Source: JANRKN01 sp033763435
GTDB lineage: Bacteria; Planctomycetota; Phycisphaerae; Phycisphaerales; UBA1924
Assembly: GCA_033763435.1 (NCBI GenBank)
Contig: JANRKN010000169.1
Span: 1 to 19,516 of the forward strand
DNA: 19,516 nt
Direction of reading: 5' to 3'
Position numbers and translations under genes: made by a program. The notes under the pieces are model-generated. The model did not search any database and was not told the DNA's origin. It saw nothing but the letters and a program-made list of their open reading frames with translations. Positions 1-5,683 of this stretch are shown here, in pieces (positions within the stretch are counted from its first letter, which is position 1; every line of letters begins with the position of its first letter).

Positions 1-752
1 CTCGGGCCCGCGGGCTGCGCGGGGCTCGTGCCCCCGCCCATGGCCCCCGGCGTCGGCATCGCGGGCAGCTGCGTCTCGCTCAGCAGCGCGGGCAGCGTGT
101 TGAGACGGTCGATCCCCGCGATGCGCTTGTCCGCGATCGTCGCGTGCATCGAGAGCTTCGCCCCCGCCGCGACCGACTTGATCCGCTCGTACAGCGACTT
201 GGCCTCGCCCATGTTGCCCCGGCCCTCGGCGACCGCCGCGAGCCCGAACAGCGCGCTCACCTCGATCACCTCGCGACCCGCGCGGTCCTTGGTCGATTCC
301 TCAACCGCCCTGAACAGCTCCTCGGCCAGGGTCAGCTGCGTCGCGCGTTCCTCGTCGCTCAGCTTGTCGGTCGCGGCAAAGGTTCCGTCGGCCTGCGGCG
401 TCGAGCCGGGCCTCACGCCCCGCCGGACCGCCTGCAGATGAACGTCCGCCGCGCGAAGCCGCGCGAGCTCCGCCACCGCGCCCACGCCCGCGTGCTGGTC
501 CGCGACCGCGCGCAGCGAGTCCGGGCTCGGCGCCGCGACGCGCGTCGTCGCGTCCAGCTCGGCCCAGGCCTTGTCGGTGTTCTCCGCCTGGCGCTTGGCG
601 TACTGGTTCCACGCCCACCACCCGCCCGCGATGACGATCAGCGCAACAGAGATCGGCGTCGAGTACCGGCGCAGGAACTCGATGAACCCCAGATTCAGCC
701 GCGACTCTTCCAGACCCGCCCGCTCGCGGATCTGCATTTGCCTCTCGTCCAT
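1..752 (-). CDS. Single-pass membrane protein, YfgM/TPR-like, 3' end outside window
   Basis: An uninterrupted frame of 250 codons starts at ATG 752 and runs off the left edge without a stop. The start is supported by a purine-rich GGGAAGA about 6 nt upstream. Residues 1-30 are charged and hydrophilic (MDERQMQIRERAG). Residues about 33-50 form one membrane helix (TPISVALIVIAGGWWAW). The rest is an alanine- and glutamate-rich, helical extracytoplasmic part. Its segment at about 140-200, with ALFGLAAVAEGRGNMGEAKS, reads like tetratricopeptide helices, and a proline/glycine-rich tail begins near 228. This layout resembles the ancillary translocon/TPR_21 (YfgM-like) proteins, which have a short cytoplasmic tail, one helix and a periplasmic TPR domain. 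The family call is inference from layout; no catalytic motif is visible. The C-terminus is missing because the window ends. Confidence 0.75.
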   Translation of the reverse strand, partial: MDERQMQIRERAGLEESRLNLGFIEFLRRYSTPISVALIVIAGGWWAWNQYAKRQAENTDKAWAELDATTRVAAPSPDSLRAVADQHAGVGAVAELARLRAADVHLQAVRRGVRPGSTPQADGTFAATDKLSDEERATQLTLAEELFRAVEESTKDRAGREVIEVSALFGLAAVAEGRGNMGEAKSLYERIKSVAAGAKLSMHATIADKRIAGIDRLNTLPALLSETQLPAMPTPGAMGGGTSPAQPAGP

Positions 753-827
753 GCCGATCTTCCCAGACTGGGCGCCCACAGGCCCCGGCCCGGCAACCGC
801 CGAACCACGCCCGCACGCGCAGCAGCA

Positions 828-833
828 AGTCTA
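828..833 (-). promoter_or_regulatory. Candidate -10 box (TAGACT) for the left-edge membrane protein
   Basis: TAGACT on the minus strand matches the -10 consensus at four of six positions. It would start transcription near position 821, giving a leader of about 70 nt before ATG 752. No convincing -35 hexamer is seen 16-18 nt upstream. Low confidence. Confidence 0.25.
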
Positions 834-922
834 GGGCGAGCGAACCGCCCGGTGCCCTGCCTTGGGCGTCACGTCCTGCCTTGAGCGGAGCGGCCTGAGC
901 GCCCGAGCCCGCCCAAACCTCT

Positions 923-946
923 CCCCCGCCCGGCCCCGCGCCCCCC
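923..946 (-). other. G-quadruplex-capable G tract (minus strand)
   Basis: On the minus strand, four G-runs of 6, 4, 3 and 5 bases are separated by 3, 2 and 1 bases. This satisfies the simple G3+N1-7 pattern. The tract lies upstream of the left-edge gene and abuts the tandem repeat that begins at 949. Confidence 0.4.
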
Positions 947-948
947 TG

Positions 949-1032
949 TGAAGTGCCATACGGACACAGTGAAGTGCCATACGGGCATCGTGAAGTGCCA
1001 TACGGGCACAGTGAAGTGTCATATGGACACCC
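949..1032. repeat. Four tandem 21-bp direct repeats
   Basis: Four head-to-tail copies begin at 949, 970, 991 and 1012 and share the core TGAAGTGCCATACGG. The first three are nearly identical; the fourth has diverged (TGAAGTGTCATATGG). The period of 21 bp is two turns of B-DNA, so the copies would present the same face to a protein. The period is also divisible by three, but no supported gene covers the array. It lies between the 5' end of the left-edge membrane protein gene and the 3' end of the MnmE-like gene. An operator array and a simple minisatellite are both possible. Confidence 0.85.
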
Positions 1033-1270
1033 AATCATAAGAAGAACAGAAGAGAAAAGAAGAGGGAACATGCTCCGCCGACTTTTTTGTCGGCTTCGCG
1101 GAAAGACCACGGATCCGGACCAAGCCACCGCGCGAGGTTGGGTGCCCCGACCCGCGAGACGGAGCGCAGCGACGTCCGCGCGTCGGGACGTACGACCCGA
1201 GGCTCAGGATCTCGCCGCTCATCTCGAGCGGGCGGCTCGATCCTTCGACTCGGGGCACCCTCGCTGGCGG
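1033..1270. other. Non-coding stretch with A-rich purine tract
   Basis: This continues the non-coding gap of 753-1270. Positions about 1034-1070 are A/G-rich and much lower in GC than the surroundings. A perfect six-base hairpin with a T6 loop (GCCGAC/GTCGGC) sits at 1077-1094. No gene or convincing terminator for the upstream MnmE-like gene was found; the remaining sequence to 1270 shows nothing supportable. Confidence 0.4.
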
Positions 1271-2272
1271 TCAGGCCGCGGGGTCGTCCTCCCAGAACTT
1301 CCAGGGCTCTGGGCTCGCCTCATCCTCAGGCCTGACGAGCCGCTCGCGGATGAGCCGCGCGAGGGCGCCCAGGCCGCCGTCGTCCGTTGTTCTCGGCGCG
1401 CCGACGCGGACGGCCAGGTCGTGCGCCCACGTCGGGGTGCCCAGGTCCGCCCGCAGCGCGACGCGGAGCACCTCGCCCCCCGTCTCGACCACGGGCGGCG
1501 GGCTCTGCGCATCGCCCACGAGCAGGACCAAGTCCGCCGCGGGAATCAGCCCGAGCGCGAGCCGCTGCGCGCGCTGCTCGACGTGATCGTTCGTCTCGCG
1601 CAGGCCCGGCGTATCGACCACCCGCGCGACGAGGCCGCCCAGGTCGATCAGCACGCCGACATGATCGCGCGTCGTGCCCGGTTCGTCGGCCGCGAGGGCG
1701 ACCGCCCGCCCCGCGAGCGCGTTGAGCAGCGTGCTCTTCCCGACATTCGCGGGCCCGACCACGACGACCATCGGCGGATCGATCAGCCGGTTCAGGCGTC
1801 GATCACGAGGCGAGCGTGCCCGTGCTTCATCCGTCCCGGCCCATCGCACGGGCTGCTGGAGCAGCAGATGGACGGCACGGGGGCTCTGCGCGCGGGCCAG
1901 CGCCGCGAGCATCCGCGCTTGCACGAGCGTCCGTGCCGCGGGCCAGAGCGCGCGGAGCGAGGCCTCATCGCGCGCGCCCGGGTCGAGCTCGGTCGCGCCC
2001 GCCCGGCGCAGGGTCTCTTCGATCGCGCTCACCGCCAGGGGCGAGCCGTGGGGCATCAGGTCGGCCAGGTCCTCGCGCAGGCGGACGACGACACCCGCGT
2101 CGAGCTTGGCCCCGTGCTGGTCGTGAAAGGTCCGCAGCGCCCAGGCGCCGACCGGCACGTCGCGCGCGCCGAGGGCCGCGAGCGCGCCGCGGACATCGCC
2201 CCAGATCCTCACGATCGCGACCGCCGCGGGCCTTGGGCCGGTGAGCCGGGCCAGTCGGAGCGCGAGGGGCAT
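1271..2272 (-). CDS. MnmE-like GTPase with degenerate G4 and no C-terminal Cys motif
   Basis: This 333-aa protein carries a P-loop GPANVGKST (173-181), the G2 threonines in GTTRD (199-203) and G3 DTPG (220-223), in the spacing typical of TrmE/Era-family GTPases. The N-terminus (PAAVAIVRIWG, 15-25) resembles the start of MnmE's tetrahydrofolate-binding domain, followed by a helical stretch. Two hallmarks are absent. The base-recognition motif NKxD appears as LRAD (273-276). The protein ends at 333 aa, without the closing helical part and the Cys-Ile-Gly-Lys motif of true MnmE (about 450 aa). It starts 3 nt after the stop of the pantothenate kinase gene, so the two are probably co-transcribed. 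Classical tRNA U34 modification is doubtful; a paralogue with altered nucleotide use is more likely (inference). Confidence 0.8.
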   Translation of the reverse strand: MPLALRLARLTGPRPAAVAIVRIWGDVRGALAALGARDVPVGAWALRTFHDQHGAKLDAGVVVRLREDLADLMPHGSPLAVSAIEETLRRAGATELDPGARDEASLRALWPAARTLVQARMLAALARAQSPRAVHLLLQQPVRWAGTDEARARSPRDRRLNRLIDPPMVVVVGPANVGKSTLLNALAGRAVALAADEPGTTRDHVGVLIDLGGLVARVVDTPGLRETNDHVEQRAQRLALGLIPAADLVLLVGDAQSPPPVVETGGEVLRVALRADLGTPTWAHDLAVRVGAPRTTDDGGLGALARLIRERLVRPEDEASPEPWKFWEDDPAA

Positions 2273-2275
2273 GGT

Positions 2276-3169
2276 TCAGTCCTCGTCCCGGCGGTCGTCG
2301 GGGCCTGCGTCGTCGTCGTTCAGGTCGTCGCTCGGATCGTGCACCTGGCCGAGCAGGAGGAGGCAGGCGTGGGCCATGCCGCGGATGACCAGTTCGGGGT
2401 CGACGACTTCGACGAGCGCGTCGTGCTCAAAGAGCGCGGGGGCGTCGCCGCCGGTCGCGATGACGCGCGGATATCCGCCGTACGCCTCGGCATAGGTGTC
2501 GATCAGATGATGCGCGAGCCCCACGGCCGCGGCATGCACGCCCAGCACCATTGCATGGCGTGTGTCCTTGCCGAAGGGCCCGCGCGCCGCGTCGGGCTTG
2601 GCGTAGACGATCTCGGGCAGCGCGGCGGTCTGCTGATGCAGCGCCCGCAGCCCGAGCGTCACGCCCGGCGCGATCGCCCCGCCCTGGAAGGTGCCCTCGC
2701 CGTCGACAAAGTCCACCGTGATGGCCGTGCCCGCGTCGATCACCACGCACGCCTGCCTGAAGCGCGCGAAGGCGCCCAGCGCCGCGAGCAGCCGGTCGTG
2801 CCCGACCGTCGAGTCGTCGTCGAGCGCGCGCGCGATGGGGATCTCCAGGTCGCGCCCGAAGCGATAGACCTCGTGCCCCGCGGCGACGATTGCGCTCTCG
2901 ATCGCCTCGGCCCGCGGCGCGTTCACCGACGCCAGAACGAACGTCGGCCCATCGAGCAGCGCCAGCGCCTCGCGCGCACGCCCGAGCGTCTGCGCGGGCG
3001 CGTCGGGCGCGTGGACATCGACCGACCAGGCCTGCGCGACCTCGGTGCCCCGCACGGCCGCGACGCGGACGCGCGAGTTGCCCACCAGGATCGCCACCAG
3101 GGCCAAGGGCGAAACGCCGTCGGCAAGGTCCGCGTCGCTGCGAGAGAACGGAGATCCGGTTCCGGGCAT
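2276..3169 (-). CDS. coaX: Type III pantothenate kinase, atypical phosphate-1 motif
   Basis: CoaX phosphorylates pantothenate with ATP, the first step of coenzyme A synthesis, in the cytoplasm. Family motifs are visible: GHDR (123-126), DAGTAITVD (145-153) followed by GTFQGGAIAPG, and ATGGDA (238-243). The length of 297 aa is slightly above the usual roughly 260, because of about 20 extra N-terminal residues and an acidic tail (280-297). In the first phosphate motif, usually D-x-G-N-T/S, the sequence is LVGNS (28-32), so the aspartate is replaced by leucine. The start at 3169 has no Shine-Dalgarno site but lies 9 nt after a TACACT box, suggesting a leaderless message; internal TTG and GTG codons near residues 22-25 are alternative starts. 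The MnmE-like gene follows by 3 nt. Confidence 0.88.
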   Translation of the reverse strand: MPGTGSPFSRSDADLADGVSPLALVAILVGNSRVRVAAVRGTEVAQAWSVDVHAPDAPAQTLGRAREALALLDGPTFVLASVNAPRAEAIESAIVAAGHEVYRFGRDLEIPIARALDDDSTVGHDRLLAALGAFARFRQACVVIDAGTAITVDFVDGEGTFQGGAIAPGVTLGLRALHQQTAALPEIVYAKPDAARGPFGKDTRHAMVLGVHAAAVGLAHHLIDTYAEAYGGYPRVIATGGDAPALFEHDALVEVVDPELVIRGMAHACLLLLGQVHDPSDDLNDDDAGPDDRRDED

Positions 3170-3178
3170 ACGGGCGGG

Positions 3179-3184
3179 AGTGTA
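3179..3184 (-). promoter_or_regulatory. -10 box (TACACT) for coaX, leaderless
   Basis: TACACT on the minus strand ends 9 nt before ATG 3169, so transcription would begin at or next to the start codon. No Shine-Dalgarno sequence or clear -35 hexamer is present. Confidence 0.3.
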
Positions 3185-3257
3185 TGGAGGTTGGGTAGGT
3201 CGGCTCTCCGAGCCCGCGGGCAGTCGTCGAGGGGCCGGGTGCCCCCAACCCGCAACG

Positions 3258-3356
3258 TCAACGCGCGTCGCGCGGCCAATTGCTCAGCGCGGCCTCCAGC
3301 ATGTGCTGGAGTCGCTCGCGGTCGTTCGGCCCGCCCGCCCTCGGATCACGCGGCAT
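3258..3356 (-). pseudogene. Truncated HEPN (DUF86-like) partner of the MNT gene
   Basis: The ATG at 3356 overlaps the last 11 nt of the nucleotidyltransferase gene, the arrangement usual for MNT-HEPN pairs. The product has only 32 residues before a TGA at 3258-3260. The first half (MPRDPRA, then DRERLQHMLEAAL) resembles the first helix of DUF86/HEPN proteins, which are normally about 110-130 aa. The R-x4-6-H catalytic motif near the normal C-terminus is absent, and neither other frame downstream continues a HEPN domain. I read this as the 5' remnant of a deleted toxin gene. Recognition rests on a short segment plus the overlap context. Confidence 0.5.
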
Positions 3357-3669
3357 GCAGCAGCCTCGCTTCGTGCAGCACCGCGTCGCGGAAGTACTTG
3401 GAGAGCATCGGGGGCGTGCACAACTGCACCTCGCGCCCGATCAGCTCGCTCATCTCCATCTGCATCGCCGCGAAGCGAAGCAGGCTCGGCACCTTCCCCG
3501 GCTGAAACTCGACGAGCATGTCCACGTCGCTCGTCGGGCGGAAGCCAACGCCGCCCTCGGCCGTGGCTTCGCGCAGGATGCTGCCGAATAGCGACAGCCG
3601 CGCGATCCCGTGCCGACGGCAGAAGTCCGCGATCGCGCTCTCCGGAAAGTTGATGCCGTTGATCAGCAT
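3346..3669 (-). CDS. MNT-type nucleotidyltransferase (MntA-like antitoxin family)
   Basis: This 107-aa protein shows the minimal nucleotidyltransferase signature: LFGSILREA (27-35) and SDVDMLVEF (47-55), with metal-binding Asp48 and Asp50. In MNT-HEPN toxin-antitoxin pairs such a protein modifies and silences the HEPN RNase. Two things are unusual. The loop between GS and DxD is 17 residues rather than about 10, owing to an insert around TAEGGVGFRPT. The position where many members carry a third aspartate (VDLVT) reads VQLCT (Gln82). The gene overlaps a truncated HEPN remnant by 11 nt, so it now appears to be an orphan. There is no Shine-Dalgarno site; an extended -10 box lies 10 nt before the start. 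Confidence 0.85.
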   Translation of the reverse strand: MLINGINFPESAIADFCRRHGIARLSLFGSILREATAEGGVGFRPTSDVDMLVEFQPGKVPSLLRFAAMQMEMSELIGREVQLCTPPMLSKYFRDAVLHEARLLHAA

Positions 3670-3679
3670 GACGGACGCA

Positions 3680-3685
3680 ACTGTA
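3680..3685 (-). promoter_or_regulatory. Extended -10 box (TGG-TACAGT) for the MNT gene
   Basis: TACAGT preceded by TGG on the minus strand forms an extended -10 element ending 10 nt before ATG 3669. It predicts a message with at most a few leader bases; no Shine-Dalgarno site is present. Confidence 0.3.
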
Positions 3686-3702
3686 CCACAACATGCGCCG
3701 GG

Positions 3703-3837
3703 CTATTCATCCTCGTCCAGCACGTCATCGCGCTTCCATCGCTCGCGGAGCGAGTCTGCCGTGAATGGTCTGCCGCACGCCGGGCACGCCCCCGACGCGA
3801 ACTGCGGTGCCCGATCCCCGCTCCGCGTGTTCGACAC
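3703..3837 (-). CDS. Small CxxC protein, hypothetical (44 aa)
   Basis: A GTG-started frame of 44 codons ends in TAG. It has a run of Gs (GGGGG) 4-8 nt upstream that may serve as a weak ribosome site. The product contains CPACG (18-22), a zinc-knuckle-like half motif, followed by a basic stretch (LRERWKR) and a strongly acidic tail (DDVLDEDE). Only one CxxC pair is present, so zinc would need a dimer or other ligands. It lies between the MNT gene and the 403-aa gene. The composition looks protein-like, but there is no homology argument beyond the CxxC motif. It may be a chance frame in GC-rich DNA. Confidence 0.35.
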   Translation of the reverse strand: MSNTRSGDRAPQFASGACPACGRPFTADSLRERWKRDDVLDEDE

Positions 3838-3923
3838 GGCACCCCCGCGCGTTGCCGAGTGCCTCCCCTCCGCCTCCGGCCTGCTGAGGTCGCCCCGGGC
3901 CGTCCCGGCCCGCGCGGAGCCCC

Positions 3924-3929
3924 TACGCT
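3924..3929 (+). promoter_or_regulatory. -10 box (TACGCT) for the 403-aa gene, leaderless
   Basis: TACGCT ends 6 nt before the GTG at 3936 and 9 nt before the ATG at 3939. No Shine-Dalgarno site precedes either codon, which fits a leaderless message. Confidence 0.3.
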
Positions 3930-3935
3930 GCCCGC

Positions 3936-5147
3936 GTGATGCCAGGCTGTCGAGCGGATCCCGCGATTGAGCGCAAGAAGGTGGACGGCTTTGCCTTTCC
4001 GCTCGGCGTCTACCCCGTTGAGCCCCTGACGCCCCGCGCGGGCTACACCATGGAGTTTGAGCCCGCCGACGGCGACGAATCGCCCGGCTATCCCCGCGCC
4101 TCCTTCTCCGCCTCGGGCGACGAGGACGACGACGACGGCCCGGGCCCCTCCTCAGGCCTTGAAGAATGGCCCGACCGCTACGTCTTTGACATCGTCATCA
4201 GCGCCGACCGGCTGCCCGCCCTCTGCCGCACGCTGTTCACGCTGCTCCCGCCGCGGATCTATCCGATCCTCGATGTGCTGGGCAACGACGCGTACCGCGA
4301 GATCGACCCGTTCGTCTCCTACGACCTGCTGGGGCTGGACAAGTTCCTCGAGCACGTACAGCGCTTCAAGGACCTGTTCTTCGAAGACGGCCTCACGGGC
4401 TTTGGCGCGATGAGCGACGAGCCGTTCGTCTACGTCTTCATCGACGAGCACAAGGTGGTCACCGTCCGCGTGCAGCCCGAGCTGCGCGAGCGCGTCGAGA
4501 AGATCCTCGCGCTGTTTGACCTGGAGCCTCTGGGCCCGACCGCCAAGGGCGCCCCCGCGCCGACGGGCCCGAAGCCGCCCGCACAGCCCGAGGCCAGCCC
4601 GGCGAGCGCCGAGTCGGTGCAGACCGTCCCCCCCGCACCCGCGGCCGCCGACGCCGCCGCGCACGAGCATCGCGGCGTGCTGCTGGAATCCGCCGAAGAA
4701 CACCTCTGGGGCGCGGACCAGGTCTGGGAGTATCTCCGCGACGAGTGGAAGCTCGAGCTGAACGTCGACACGTCGTCGAATGAAGACGAAGACGGCCGGC
4801 CCCTGGGCATCACGCCCTTCCGGGTCGTCGTGCGCGTTCAGGCCGACCACGTGAAGCAGTACGCCGAAATTCTGCTCCGCGCGGAGAATCTGCGTCAGGC
4901 GCAGGAGCTGGCCGCGGACGTGATCGAGGAGTTCGAGCCTCACCCGGCGTTCCACGAGCTGGCGATCCGCGAGGAAGGCGTGACGCTCGAGCCGACGATC
5001 GTCGCCGCCGACCGGCTGATGCCCGACGAGTTCAAGGCGCTGATCTCGGCGATGCCCAAGGCCTCGCGGCGTTCGCGCGCGGGGAAGGTCGTCTCCGACC
5101 CGGGCGAGGGCGTCGAGGGCGTCGTGAACTGGCGCTGGCTGGAGTGA
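3936..5147 (+). CDS. Conserved-looking protein of unknown function (403 aa)
   Basis: I do not recognise the family. No signal peptide or membrane segment is visible, so it is probably cytoplasmic. After about 60 residues comes an aspartate run (DEDDDD, 62-67). A folded-looking region of about 78-198 follows (YVFDIVISADRLPALCRTLFTLLPPRIYPILDVLG, then FVYVFIDEHKVVTVRV). A Pro/Ala linker spans about 201-242. A second folded region of about 245-360 (WEYLRDEWKLELNVD, then FRVVVRVQADHVKQYAEILLRAE) precedes a basic tail. The two halves may be related alpha/beta units joined by the linker. The start may be GTG 3936, ATG 3939 or, less likely, ATG 4050; residues before 4050 (FPLGVYPVEPL) look conserved in character. 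The gene stands alone. Confidence 0.75.
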   Translation: MMPGCRADPAIERKKVDGFAFPLGVYPVEPLTPRAGYTMEFEPADGDESPGYPRASFSASGDEDDDDGPGPSSGLEEWPDRYVFDIVISADRLPALCRTLFTLLPPRIYPILDVLGNDAYREIDPFVSYDLLGLDKFLEHVQRFKDLFFEDGLTGFGAMSDEPFVYVFIDEHKVVTVRVQPELRERVEKILALFDLEPLGPTAKGAPAPTGPKPPAQPEASPASAESVQTVPPAPAAADAAAHEHRGVLLESAEEHLWGADQVWEYLRDEWKLELNVDTSSNEDEDGRPLGITPFRVVVRVQADHVKQYAEILLRAENLRQAQELAADVIEEFEPHPAFHELAIREEGVTLEPTIVAADRLMPDEFKALISAMPKASRRSRAGKVVSDPGEGVEGVVNWRWLE

Positions 5148-5473
5148 CGCCGAGCGCGGCGCGCCGAGTTTTCCACAATCCGGAGTGCGGGCCGGTCCGT
5201 CGCGAGGGCCGGTTCGTCGCGCGACCTTGGGCGGTCATTCACCCCGACCGGGGGGCGCGCGAAAGCTCGCGAAGAATTTTGTGACGGATCTTCCGCCATC
5301 CCGCAACGGTCGGGCCCGGCGCAGCGGTACAACTCGCGTCGGAGGCCCCGCGGGCGGGTGAGGTGCAGCGGGCTCCGCATGGGTGAGCGCCCCCAGAAGG
5401 CCCGGGCCGCGGACGCGGCTTGAGCCCCGAGCGGGCCCCGCCCGGGGTGACCGTGAAAAGGCGGGAAGGTCGG

Positions 5474-5502
5474 TTGCTCCGGCGGAGCGGTCCGATTATC
5501 TT
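5474..5502 (+). promoter_or_regulatory. Candidate promoter for the secretin gene (TTGCTC-N17-TATCTT)
   Basis: TTGCTC (5474-5479) and TATCTT (5497-5502) are separated by exactly 17 bp. A second -10-like box, TATGCT, lies at 5534-5539 without a good -35. Either would give a leader of 140-175 nt that includes the G tract at 5575-5593. Confidence 0.3.
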
Positions 5503-5574
5503 TCTGCCCCCTGCGCGGTTCGTGAGCGTTCACTATGCTGGTAGCCCGCGGGGACGGCGGTGGGGAAGGTCGGT

Positions 5575-5593
5575 GGGGAGTGGGTGGGGAGGG
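5575..5593 (+). other. G-quadruplex-capable tract in secretin leader
   Basis: Four G-runs of 4, 3, 4 and 3 are separated by loops AGT, T and A, within a longer G-rich stretch (5550-5617) on the coding strand between the candidate promoter and the start codon. Confidence 0.5.
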
Positions 5594-5683
5594 TGAGGAT
5601 TGGGCGTGGATGGTGGGGCAGTGCGCCGCGTGAGGCGGCAAGCGTGGTTGAAGTTTCGGGGGTGACCGGAACTGGAGACGGCG

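Larger units (their letters stand above)
5148..5683. other. 536-bp intergenic region upstream of the secretin gene
   Basis: No gene is supported here. The first part shows no clear terminator for the 403-aa gene, only a weak CGCG-AAAGCT-CGCG inverted repeat near 5260-5273 followed by AAGAATTTT. The second part holds candidate promoters and a G-rich tract, listed separately. Confidence 0.5.

Noticed and set aside
1077..1094. Hairpin GCCGAC-T6-GTCGGC as a terminator
   Set aside because: The T-run is in the loop and not after the stem, and the hairpin is nearly 180 nt past the MnmE-like stop. It is noted only as a local inverted repeat.
953..3505. 850-codon open frame on the plus strand
   Set aside because: It runs antisense through coaX, the MnmE-like gene and the HEPN remnant. 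Its product is Arg/Ala/Gly-rich without motifs. A plausible ribosome site near 1062 was considered, but the protein itself is not credible.
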